Assembly (NCBI RefSeq): GCF_017254835.1
Contig: NZ_JAFKCW010000002.1
Span: forward strand, 728,592-792,591
DNA length: 64,000 nucleotides
DNA from: Algoriphagus aestuariicola
GTDB taxonomy: Bacteria; Bacteroidota; Bacteroidia; Cytophagales; Cyclobacteriaceae
Direction: 5' to 3'
Part shown: positions 8,083-16,080 of the stretch, one piece after another
Position numbering within the stretch: the first letter of the stretch is position 1
How the letters are laid out: each line of letters opens with the position of its first letter
Position numbers and translations under genes: made by a program
The notes under the pieces: generated by a model
What the model saw: only the letters and a program-made list of their open reading frames with translations
Database searches by the model: none
Told to the model about the DNA's origin: nothing

Positions 8083-9883
8083 GAATAACAATACCCTTGA
8101 CCAGGTCACCTTCAACAGACTTCGGCGCCTCTACATCATCGCCCTCGGCGCGATAGCCATTTCCCTGATCACCAGCCAGATTTTGATCCGACGGTATTTG
8201 GCCGACCAGGAGGATGACAGCCGCTTGGTCAACGTGGCGGGTCGGCAGCGTATGCTCAGCCAAAAGCTTGGTAAGGAAGTACTGCTCCTGACAGCGGAAG
8301 TCTCCGAGACTGGTCGACGATCCCTGCGCGACTCCCTTCTAGCTACCAAGGCTACTTGGGAAAACGCCCATAGAGGCCTCCAGTTTGGTGATCCAAAACT
8401 GGGTATAAACCCCAAAAACAGCCCTGCTATCCAAAAAATGTTTGCCAGGATAGAGCCTGACTTCCAGTCTATGCTGGCCAACACAGACACGCTACTGCGA
8501 ATGTCACAAGAAGCCGCTCCGGACTCAGCCCAGCTAGCTCGGCTGAGCACCAAGATCCTGGCAAGCGGCGGGGAGTTTCTGTCCAAGATGGAAGCCATCG
8601 TCAACCAATACGACTTTGAGGCCAAGGAAAAAGTAAACAAGCTCGAGCAGCTGGAGCTCATCATCACGCTTTTCACCCTGCTCGTCCTCCTCGCTGAGTT
8701 TCTCATCATCTTTTGGCCCTCGGCCAGAGCCATGAAGGCCAGCATCCGCGCCCTGATGGAGTCGGAGAAAAAAGCCATAAAAATGGCCCAGAATGCAGAC
8801 ATCCTCAGTCAGGCCAAGGAGAAGTCGGTCCGTGAGCTGCGTGCATTGAGCCAGGCCATGGACCAAATCCTCCTATTTGCGCGAATCTCAACCGACGGCC
8901 ACATCACGCACATAGGAGACCGCTTTGCAAAGCTACTGAAGTTCCAGAAGTTCAACCAAAACGCGAAGTTTTCGGACATCCTCTCCCCGTTGGAAAACGA
9001 GCGGCAGACCATAGACCGCATCATTGCCGAAAACAAAAAAGCGGGCTGGCAGGGAGAGGTCAAAGCTACCGGTCCGGGAGGACAGGATCTCTGGCTTGAC
9101 TTTTCCATGATCCCTTTTCATTCCGGGGAAAAGTCCGAGCTGATCATCATCTGCATGGATATCACTAAGCGTAAAGAAGCCCAGCTGGAAGTAGAGCAAC
9201 TGACCAAGGAAAGCTTCGAGGAAAAGATAGAGCAGCAGCATGTCATCAGCCGCCGAATCATAGAAAACCAGGAAAACGAACAAAACCGCATCGCAAAGGA
9301 CATCCATGACGGCATAGGACAGATGCTTACCGGGCTCAAATATCTCCTGGAAAGCGTGGATCTGAGCGAGGGCGAAAAGGCTCAAGCTAAACTCGACAAG
9401 CTCAAAGAACTCACCGCCAACATCATCAAGGGCGTGCGCACGGCCACCTTCAACCTCACGCCTCCCGAGCTAAAGGACTACGGACTGGTACCAGCCCTAA
9501 CAGAACTTACCCAGGAACTGGCCAAGCTCACCGGCAAGGACATCATCTTGATGAACAAGTCGGATTTCAGTCGACGCCTTGATTCGCTAGTCGAGATCAA
9601 CCTCTATCGCATCACCCAAGAAGCGATCAACAACGCGATCAAGTATGCCGACTCTTCCTTGATTTTGGTGACCATCTCCCACAGCGAAAAAATCCTCAGT
9701 ATCACCGTGGACGACAACGGAAAGGGCTTTGACAAAAAGACACTGAAGCCCAAGCCCGACAAAGACGGAGGCATGGGGCTGACCTTCATGCAGGAGCGCA
9801 TCAAGTACATCAACGGCCGTCTTTTCATTAATTCCGCTCCGGAAAAAGGCACCAAAGTAACACTGAATGTTCCCCTGGTCTAA
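8075..9883 (+). CDS. NarX-like nitrate/nitrite sensor histidine kinase
   Basis: 602 residues. TM1 (about 18-38) is followed by a periplasmic four-helix domain of the PilJ/NarX type with a P-box-like stretch (NVAGRQRMLSQKLGKE, about 53-68), the part that senses nitrate in NarX. TM2 (about 193-214), a coiled linker and a PAS domain (about 265-375, with WLDFSMIPFH) follow. The HisKA_3 phospho-acceptor is in RIAKDIHDGIGQML (H411), and the HATPase part has the N and G boxes (AINNAIKYA, DDNGKGF, GGMGL). It overlaps the DUF4202 gene by 8 bases and is followed by the NarL-like regulator, its likely partner. Ligand specificity is inferred from fold and context. Confidence 0.9.
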   Translation: MIENNNTLDQVTFNRLRRLYIIALGAIAISLITSQILIRRYLADQEDDSRLVNVAGRQRMLSQKLGKEVLLLTAEVSETGRRSLRDSLLATKATWENAHRGLQFGDPKLGINPKNSPAIQKMFARIEPDFQSMLANTDTLLRMSQEAAPDSAQLARLSTKILASGGEFLSKMEAIVNQYDFEAKEKVNKLEQLELIITLFTLLVLLAEFLIIFWPSARAMKASIRALMESEKKAIKMAQNADILSQAKEKSVRELRALSQAMDQILLFARISTDGHITHIGDRFAKLLKFQKFNQNAKFSDILSPLENERQTIDRIIAENKKAGWQGEVKATGPGGQDLWLDFSMIPFHSGEKSELIIICMDITKRKEAQLEVEQLTKESFEEKIEQQHVISRRIIENQENEQNRIAKDIHDGIGQMLTGLKYLLESVDLSEGEKAQAKLDKLKELTANIIKGVRTATFNLTPPELKDYGLVPALTELTQELAKLTGKDIILMNKSDFSRRLDSLVEINLYRITQEAINNAIKYADSSLILVTISHSEKILSITVDDNGKGFDKKTLKPKPDKDGGMGLTFMQERIKYINGRLFINSAPEKGTKVTLNVPLV

Positions 9884-9898
9884 TTTTGGCTCGCAGGA

Positions 9899-9937
9899 TT
9901 ACGTAAAAATCGCTTACTTTACTAAGTAATAACTTTA
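9899..9937 (+). promoter_or_regulatory. Control region of the NarL-like gene
   Basis: Contains TTACGTAA (9899-9906), an inverted repeat TTACTT-TACT-AAGTAA (9914-9929) and TAACTTTA (9930-9937), one base off the TAnnTTTG -7 box, 8 bases before the ATG. The half-sites are those of the other nitrate promoters but point inward here, which would suit autoregulation of the regulator gene. Confidence 0.45.
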
Positions 9938-9944
9938 GATCCAA

Positions 9945-10607
9945 ATGAACCCTACCCGAATCGTACTGGCGGATGACCACGAGCTCGTCCGTGACGGCAT
10001 CAAGTCCCTCTTGGAAAACGAAACCGATTTCAAGGTCATCGCGGAAGCCTCGGACGGAAAGGAAGCCCTCAAGGTCATTGCCCAAGAAAAGCCAGACCTC
10101 CTGATCGTAGACATACGGATGCCGCAAATGAACGGCTTAGAAGTGGTCAAGCACCTGACTAAAGATTTTTCAGACATCAAAAAACTCGTGCTGTCCATGC
10201 ACGACTCCGAGGAATACGTGGTCGAGTCAATAGTAGCCGGTGCTGACGGATATCTGCTGAAGGGAAGCAGCAAAGCCGAATTTCTCAAAGCCCTTCACGC
10301 TATCGCAGCTGGAGGAAAATATTTTTCCGGTGACATCTCCCAGATCATCATCGACAATTTCGTGAAAGGAAAGTCCAAGCCGAGCCCCAAACCCTTGGCT
10401 GAGTCCGAGGAGATCTCCCAGCTCACCAACAGGGAAAAACAAATACTGGAGCTCATCTTGGACGGCAAAGGCAACAACGACGTAGCCGAGTCCCTGAAAA
10501 TCAGCCGACGCACAGCCGAAGTACATCGGTTTAACCTGATGAAGAAACTGAATGTCAAGAACCTGATCGAGCTCACCCAAAAATCAAAGGAACTCAACCT
10601 GATCTAG
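9945..10607 (+). CDS. NarL/FixJ-type response regulator
   Basis: 220 residues: receiver domain (residues 1-120, acid pair D10/D11, phospho-acceptor D56, Lys in LLKGSS) and LuxR-type HTH (about 152-215, LTNREKQILELILDGKGNNDVAESLKISRRTAEVHRFNLMKKL). It follows the NarX-like kinase by 61 bases and closes the nirB gene group, so it is the expected regulator of the island. The TACTTAT-type dyads in front of nirB, narK, the porin gene, moeA and itself are its likely targets. Pairing and DNA target are inferred. It is not a strict NarL orthologue, so no symbol is given. Confidence 0.93.
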   Translation: MNPTRIVLADDHELVRDGIKSLLENETDFKVIAEASDGKEALKVIAQEKPDLLIVDIRMPQMNGLEVVKHLTKDFSDIKKLVLSMHDSEEYVVESIVAGADGYLLKGSSKAEFLKALHAIAAGGKYFSGDISQIIIDNFVKGKSKPSPKPLAESEEISQLTNREKQILELILDGKGNNDVAESLKISRRTAEVHRFNLMKKLNVKNLIELTQKSKELNLI

Positions 10608-10635
10608 TAAAAACTAAGTACCACGCAGCAGTAAC

Positions 10636-10678
10636 AAAAGCTCATTTCTGCAAAAAGAGATGAGCTTTTGATTTTTTT
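10636..10678 (+). terminator. Terminator after the NarL-like gene
   Basis: Perfect 10-bp stem AAAAGCTCAT/ATGAGCTTTT (10636-10645 with 10660-10669) followed by GA and seven T. It separates the nirB-to-regulator unit from narK. Confidence 0.9.
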
Positions 10679-10738
10679 ACGTAAATAATTTACGTATCAC
10701 TTGGATTAAATAAGTATTTTTACTTATTTTTATATCAA
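10678..10738 (+). promoter_or_regulatory. NarL-like dyad and promoter of narK
   Basis: Contains TTACGTAA (10677-10684), TTTACGTAT (10689-10697) and the perfect 20-base dyad AATAAGTA-TTTT-TACTTATT (10709-10728). After TACTTAT come TTT and TATATCAA (10731-10738), at the same spacing as in the nirB promoter. It lies about 140 bases before the narK ATG, so the leader would be about 110 bases long. Confidence 0.65.
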
Positions 10739-10857
10739 GCAAAAGTAAGTAATCCAAAGTCACGCTAGACTCATACTTCCCAGATGTGAAAGACTAGCCC
10801 CGTCATAGGATTGCACCCTTTGTGCGAGATAACCATTGACTAACAACTACTAATCTC

Positions 10858-12282
10858 ATGAAAAATCAAGTCCAACTCAAAGCGACGCGTTTGAATCTCA
10901 GGGATATCAAAAGCGTGCCGATCCGGACCTTCTGGATCACATCCTTCGCGTTTTTCATCTGTTTTTTTGCGTGGTTTGGCATCATCCCCTTCATGCCTGA
11001 CGTGGTGAGGGATTTGGGCCTGACTGCTGAACAGAAATGGAATTCGGTGGTCTTTGCCGTGGCGGGGACTATTTTCTCCCGATTGCTCATCGGCAAGCTC
11101 TGCGACAAGTACGGCCCGAGAATCTGCTACACCTGGCTGCTTGTGCTGGGCTCGATTCCCGTCATTCTGAGCGGGCTCGTTACGACGCCGATGCAATTTT
11201 ATATCTGTAGATTATTCACCGGATTCATCGGAGCATCCTTTGTCATCACCCAAGTACATACCTCCCTGATGTTTGCCCCCAATGTGGTCGGTACGGCCAA
11301 TGCCACGTCGGCCGGCTGGGGCAACCTTGGCGGTGGCGCCAACAGGCTAGGAATGCCACTATTGGCAGCATTGGTCATCGCTTTCGGCATCGCAGAATCC
11401 GAGGCTTGGAGATATTCCATGGTCATCATCGGAGCCATCTGCTTTCTGACTGGCCTACTCTACTATTTCTTTACCCAAGACACTCCTGCCGGAAACTATG
11501 CAGACCTAGTCGCCAGAGGCGAAAGGATTCCAAAAAGCAAAAAGGACAGCGTCGGCTTCCTGGAAGCGGCCAAGGATTACCGAGTGTGGGTACTTTTTGC
11601 CGTGTATGCCGCATGTTTCGGCATCGAGCTCACGGTGTACGGCACGATGGATGATTACCTGCAAAACACCTTTGGCCTGAGCCGAATCACCGCGGGCAAT
11701 CTCGTCCTTTCCTTCGCCTTGATGAACATCTTTGCCCGGACACTGGGGGGCTGGTTTGGCGACCGATACGGCAAAGTAAACGGCCTCAAGGGCCGGGTGT
11801 GGTTCCTGGCCGCTATCATTGTGGCGGAAGGCCTGATGTTGGGCTTGTTTTCCACTGCCACGAGCCTGGTGATCGGCATCGCTCTTCTGATTGGATTTAG
11901 CCTCACCGTTCAGATGGCCGAGGGTGCCACCTTCTCCGTCGTTCCTTTTATCAACAAAAAAGCGATCGGTTCCATCTCCGGCATCGTGGGAGCTGGCGGC
12001 AACTTTGGCGCCTTCATCACCGCCCTTTTCCTAAAATACAAATCAGCGGAAGCTGGTACAGGCATACTGCAGGGAGGGGAATCCCTAAGCGCTGACGCAC
12101 TCAAGGCAGCGCAAGTCGCCGCGGAAGCCGGGGCAGTCTCTAGCGGCTATCTTCAAATTGGGGTGCTGATCGTTGTCACCGGCATCGCCACGCTCATTAT
12201 ACGCTTCAGTCTCGAAGACGAAAAAATCGCCAAGAAAGAAATGGAGCAGCTAAGCCCTGAATTAATCCGATTGGAGGACTAA
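10858..12282 (+). CDS. narK: Nitrate/nitrite transporter, MFS NNP family
   Basis: 474 residues with about 12 membrane helices. The nitrate-porter signature GWGNLGGGANRLGMPL follows TM4, and Arg residues sit in the substrate helices (CRLFTGFIGASF). A second NNP-like stretch is GIVGAGGNFGAF. It imports nitrate (and may exchange nitrite) across the inner membrane for the reductase encoded next. The N-terminus (about 25 residues before TM1) is short and cytoplasmic. It has its own NarL-like promoter; a hairpin at 12307-12341 separates it from the nitrate reductase gene, but both probably share the promoter because none was seen between them. Confidence 0.95.
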   Translation: MKNQVQLKATRLNLRDIKSVPIRTFWITSFAFFICFFAWFGIIPFMPDVVRDLGLTAEQKWNSVVFAVAGTIFSRLLIGKLCDKYGPRICYTWLLVLGSIPVILSGLVTTPMQFYICRLFTGFIGASFVITQVHTSLMFAPNVVGTANATSAGWGNLGGGANRLGMPLLAALVIAFGIAESEAWRYSMVIIGAICFLTGLLYYFFTQDTPAGNYADLVARGERIPKSKKDSVGFLEAAKDYRVWVLFAVYAACFGIELTVYGTMDDYLQNTFGLSRITAGNLVLSFALMNIFARTLGGWFGDRYGKVNGLKGRVWFLAAIIVAEGLMLGLFSTATSLVIGIALLIGFSLTVQMAEGATFSVVPFINKKAIGSISGIVGAGGNFGAFITALFLKYKSAEAGTGILQGGESLSADALKAAQVAAEAGAVSSGYLQIGVLIVVTGIATLIIRFSLEDEKIAKKEMEQLSPELIRLED

Positions 12283-12306
12283 ATTGCATGAGTGACTTTC
12301 CGAAAA

Positions 12307-12348
12307 GCACTTTCTCCGGCAACTCTTCTCGGGGAAAGTGCCTTTCGC
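12307..12348 (+). terminator. Hairpin between narK and the nitrate reductase gene
   Basis: An 11-bp stem (12307-12317 with 12331-12341, one G-U pair) and 13-base loop, followed by CTTTCGCTTT, a broken T tract. It could be a leaky terminator or attenuator setting the ratio of transporter to reductase. It ends 31 bases before the proposed GTG start of the next gene. Confidence 0.55.
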
Positions 12349-12378
12349 TTTATACTTCTTCAGGCCAACCTCTTACCC

Positions 12379-15300
12379 GTGAATTCTAAGAAGAAAATAA
12401 AAACCACCTGCTCCTACTGTGGTGTGGGCTGCGGCATCCTCGCCGATGTCAATCCCCAAGCCAAAGTCAGCGTGCAGGGCGACCCTGAGCATCCCGTCAA
12501 TACAGGCATGCTCTGCTCCAAAGGGATGAATCTCCACTACGTGGTCAATGATACCTCCGACCGCATACTTTATCCAGAGATGCGCTGGAGTCGGGCGCAT
12601 GCGCGGGAAAGAGTCACTTGGGACGAGGCATTGGACCGGGCTGCCGCCGTCTTCAAATCCCTAATCCGGAAATACGGGCCCAACAGCGTCGGATTCTACA
12701 TCTCTGGCCAGTGCCTCACAGAAGAATACTATATCGCCAATAAATTGGCGAAGGGTTTTCTCGGCACCAACAACATAGACACCAACTCCCGGCTCTGTAT
12801 GAGTTCGGCGGTGGTTGCCTACAAGAAAACCTTTGGCGAAGATTCCGTTCCCATCTCCTATGCGGACATCGAGCTTGCGGATGTCTTCCTGATCGCGGGT
12901 GCCAATCCCGCTTGGAACCACCCCATTCTTTTTCGCAGGCTGGAAAAGCACAAAGAAAAGAATCCCAATGTCAAGGTCATCGTGGTCGACCCTCGCAAGA
13001 CCGACTCGGCCAGCTTTGGCGATATCCATCTACAGCTCATCCCCGGCACCGACATCATACTCTACAATGCCATCGGCCGCAGGCTGATAGAGACGGGTTA
13101 TGCGGATGAAAGCTTTGTGAAAAACCACACCGAAAATTTCCAGGCCTACCGCAAGCAGGTGATGGAAACCTCGCTCAAGGATGCCGCGACGCTCTGCGGG
13201 ATCACCGTAGATGAGATCAAGGAAGTGAGTGAGCTGATCGGCAAGGCCAAGGGCTTCATCAGCATGTGGGCCATGGGACTCAACCAGAGCTCCATCGGCA
13301 CGGACAAGAACTTTGCGCTGCTGAACCTGTCCTTGGTGACCGGAAAAGTCGGCAAGCCCGGCAACGGTCCCTTTTCGCTGACTGGCCAGCCCAATGCCAT
13401 GGGCGGACGGGAAGTAGGCGGCATGGCCAATCTTCTTGCTGTCCACAAGGACCTCCAAAATCCACAGCATCGACAGGATGTCGCCGACTTTTGGGGAGTG
13501 GATCAGATCTCTCCCAATCCAGGATACACCGCCACGGAGATGTTTGACGCGCTGGCGAGCGGTGAGATGAAGGCCGTATGGGTCATTTGTACCAACCCCA
13601 TGGTCAGCCTGCCCAACCTTGGCAAGGTGGAAAAAGCCTTCACCAATGCGAAATTTGTCATCGTGCAGGACATCTCCCATCGCTCAGACACGGTCGCCTA
13701 TGCCGACTTGGTGCTACCCGCAGCGGGTTGGCTGGAAAAGGAAGGCACCATGACCAACTCCGAAAGGCGCATCTCCTACCTTACGAAGGGGATCAATCCT
13801 CCTGGAGAAGCCCGACCCGACGTGGAGATCCTTTGCGATTTCGCGAAGAGGATGGGCTTTCGTGGCTTCAACTTTGCAAACGCGGAAGAGATCTACGAAG
13901 AATATTGCGCCATGACCAAAGGCACCAACATCGACATATCCTTCCTCAACTACGATCGCCTGAAAAACGAAGGTAGCATACAGTGGCCGGTGCCTGCCTA
14001 CCGACATCCCGGAACTGACCGGCTCTTTACCGACAAGAAATTCTACACGCCCAGCCAAAAAGCAATCTTCAATATCCCTGCACAGATCGAGAACACGTCT
14101 GAAAAAATAAGCGCCCAATATCCATTTGTACTGACGACGGGACGCATCAGGGATCAGTGGCACACTATGACCAAAACCGGGAAGGTCGCCCGCTTGCGCA
14201 CCCACTACTCCCAACCCGTGTTGGAAATCAGCCAGCTTGACGGCTACATCTACAAGATCAAGGACGGGGACGTAGTCGAGGTGAAAAGCAAAAACGGCAT
14301 CGTCCGCGTTCGGGCCAAGATCTCCAATTCCGTTCGCAATGGCGTGGTTTTCCTGCCCATGCACTGGGGCAAACAGCTCGAAAACGACCTCAACCGCGCC
14401 AACAACCTCACCTTCACAAGAGTCGATCCCCAGTCCAAGGAGCCTGACTTCAAGTACACCACCGTGTCAGTCACCAAGTATCAAAAGCCCAAGGAAAAAA
14501 TCATCGTCGTGGGGGCGGGAGCGGCTTCGTTTCGGTTTATCCAAAACTACCGCGAGCATAATTCCGGAGACGAAATCCATGTATTCTCCAAAGAACCCCA
14601 CCCCTTTTACAATCGGGTTTTGCTGCCGGAATACGTCACTGAGGAACTCACCTGGGAGCAGCTGCTCAAGATTAAGGAAGCAGAGCTCTCCAAGCTCAAG
14701 ATCGCGCTTCACACCAATCTTTCTATAGAAAAAATAGACCCGGAACTCCAGAAAGTCTGGGACAACGACGGTATCGAGCATTCCTATGACAAACTGATCC
14801 TTGCCACCGGCAGCCGGGCCTTTGTGCCAAAAGACGCTCAGCTAGATCTTCCCGGCCGTTTTACCATGCGCAGCAGAGGCGATGCGGACAGGTTCAAAGC
14901 CTATCTTGACGAAACCCACCTTCCCAACGAGGTTCAACATGTGGTCATTGTGGGAGGAGGCTTGCTTGGCTTGGAGCTTGCGGCAGCATTGCAGCATACC
15001 CAGGTGAAGGTCACGATCGTACAGCGGGCATCACGCCTGATGGAGCGGCAGCTTGATTTGATTTCCAGCAAGCTGCTTGCACTGGACGTGCAGGAGCGGG
15101 GAATACACATTTATTTTGACAACGAGGTCAGCACCGTGTTTGACGACCCGGACTCCAAAAACCTGAGCATCACCCTGAAGAGCGGAAAAAACATCCAGGC
15201 CAACGCCATAGTGTATGCGATAGGCACCCAGCCCAACATCAAGATTGCCCGGGAAAACGGCATCAACTGCAGCCGTGGTGTAAAGGTCAACAAGCACCTA

Positions 15301-15903
15301 CAGACCAACTACGCCAATATTTTCGCCATCGGCGAGATTGCGGAGTTTGAAAACCAGCTCTTTGGCATCACTTCCGCTGCCGAGGAGCAGGCGACGATAT
15401 TGGCAAACTTCATCGCCGGCGATATCAGCAGCACCTACAGCGGCTCAGTGCTGATGAACATCCTGAAATTCAAAGACCTGGAGCTCTGCAGCATCGGCGA
15501 CATCATTGTGCCGGAAAACGAAGAAGGCTACGAGGAGATCGTGTTTACGGACATCAGCCGTCGCTATTACAAAAAGTGCATCGTGAAGGATGACCTACTG
15601 ATCGGTGCCGTGTTGATGGGCGACAAAAGCGAGTTTGCGGAATTCAAAAGCCTGATCGAAAACAAGATCGAGCTGTCCGAAAAGCGCAAATCCCTTCTCA
15701 TGGGCAACTCGGAGGCACGACCGGTGATCGGAAAGCTGGTCTGCAGCTGCAGCCGCGTGGGCGAAGGAAACATCCTAGAGGCAATCGCGGGAGGCTGCAC
15801 CGAGTTTTCCGCACTTTGCACGCAGACCGGCGCAGGCTTGGGCTGTGGTAGCTGCAAAACGGAAGTGAGGGAAATCCTCAGTCAGGCGAAGGTGAAAGTG
15901 TAA
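12379..15903 (+). CDS. Assimilatory nitrate reductase fused to NasB-like FAD and [2Fe-2S] domains
   Basis: I chose GTG at 12379 (1174 residues) because the [4Fe-4S] motif then lies at the usual distance: C11-X2-C14-X3-C18-X27-C46. The open frame extends upstream to GTG 12292 but crosses the hairpin. Residues 1 to about 700 are a Nas/Nap-type bis-MGD enzyme with probable Mo ligand C140 (SRLCMSSAV). From about 706 follows an NAD(P)/FAD pyridine-nucleotide oxidoreductase (IIVVGAGAASF, VVIVGGGLLGLE), and the C-terminus is a BFD-like [2Fe-2S] domain (C1122, C1124, C1156, C1159). In Bacillus the last two domains are a separate protein, NasB. The fusion should pass electrons from NAD(P)H to nitrate in one chain in the cytoplasm (inference). 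Confidence 0.95.
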   Translation: MNSKKKIKTTCSYCGVGCGILADVNPQAKVSVQGDPEHPVNTGMLCSKGMNLHYVVNDTSDRILYPEMRWSRAHARERVTWDEALDRAAAVFKSLIRKYGPNSVGFYISGQCLTEEYYIANKLAKGFLGTNNIDTNSRLCMSSAVVAYKKTFGEDSVPISYADIELADVFLIAGANPAWNHPILFRRLEKHKEKNPNVKVIVVDPRKTDSASFGDIHLQLIPGTDIILYNAIGRRLIETGYADESFVKNHTENFQAYRKQVMETSLKDAATLCGITVDEIKEVSELIGKAKGFISMWAMGLNQSSIGTDKNFALLNLSLVTGKVGKPGNGPFSLTGQPNAMGGREVGGMANLLAVHKDLQNPQHRQDVADFWGVDQISPNPGYTATEMFDALASGEMKAVWVICTNPMVSLPNLGKVEKAFTNAKFVIVQDISHRSDTVAYADLVLPAAGWLEKEGTMTNSERRISYLTKGINPPGEARPDVEILCDFAKRMGFRGFNFANAEEIYEEYCAMTKGTNIDISFLNYDRLKNEGSIQWPVPAYRHPGTDRLFTDKKFYTPSQKAIFNIPAQIENTSEKISAQYPFVLTTGRIRDQWHTMTKTGKVARLRTHYSQPVLEISQLDGYIYKIKDGDVVEVKSKNGIVRVRAKISNSVRNGVVFLPMHWGKQLENDLNRANNLTFTRVDPQSKEPDFKYTTVSVTKYQKPKEKIIVVGAGAASFRFIQNYREHNSGDEIHVFSKEPHPFYNRVLLPEYVTEELTWEQLLKIKEAELSKLKIALHTNLSIEKIDPELQKVWDNDGIEHSYDKLILATGSRAFVPKDAQLDLPGRFTMRSRGDADRFKAYLDETHLPNEVQHVVIVGGGLLGLELAAALQHTQVKVTIVQRASRLMERQLDLISSKLLALDVQERGIHIYFDNEVSTVFDDPDSKNLSITLKSGKNIQANAIVYAIGTQPNIKIARENGINCSRGVKVNKHLQTNYANIFAIGEIAEFENQLFGITSAAEEQATILANFIAGDISSTYSGSVLMNILKFKDLELCSIGDIIVPENEEGYEEIVFTDISRRYYKKCIVKDDLLIGAVLMGDKSEFAEFKSLIENKIELSEKRKSLLMGNSEARPVIGKLVCSCSRVGEGNILEAIAGGCTEFSALCTQTGAGLGCGSCKTEVREILSQAKVKV

Positions 15904-15952
15904 TGGGAGTATCCGCAACTTTGACAGTAATCGGATTTGCTTCTTCATTCGG

Positions 15953-15987
15953 GACGGAAGACCGATGACGGAAGACCGAAGTGTCGG
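15953..15987. repeat. Heptad repeat tract (5 units)
   Basis: Five consecutive 7-base units alternating between gacggaa and gaccgaa/t forms, ending gtgtcgg, in the gap before the rubredoxin gene (start 16081). It belongs to the same seven-base-period class found at 43603, 47523, 48974 and 62686. Confidence 0.6.
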
Positions 15988-16080
15988 CAAGGCTAAAGTT
16001 TAGCGTTCCTTTGGATAGACAAATCAGCTAAAGGCATAAAAGCCGATGGTCAAAAAAGCATAAAAACGAATCGTGAAGAA

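Noticed and set aside
12292-12378. N-terminal extension of the nitrate reductase from GTG 12292
   Set aside because: It runs through the narK-downstream hairpin and puts 29 unconserved residues before the [4Fe-4S] motif; GTG 12379 gives the normal spacing.
13030-14364. Two long antisense frames (216 codons each) in the nitrate reductase gene
   Set aside because: Both are antisense to well conserved coding sequence with strong codon bias and have no recognisable domain.
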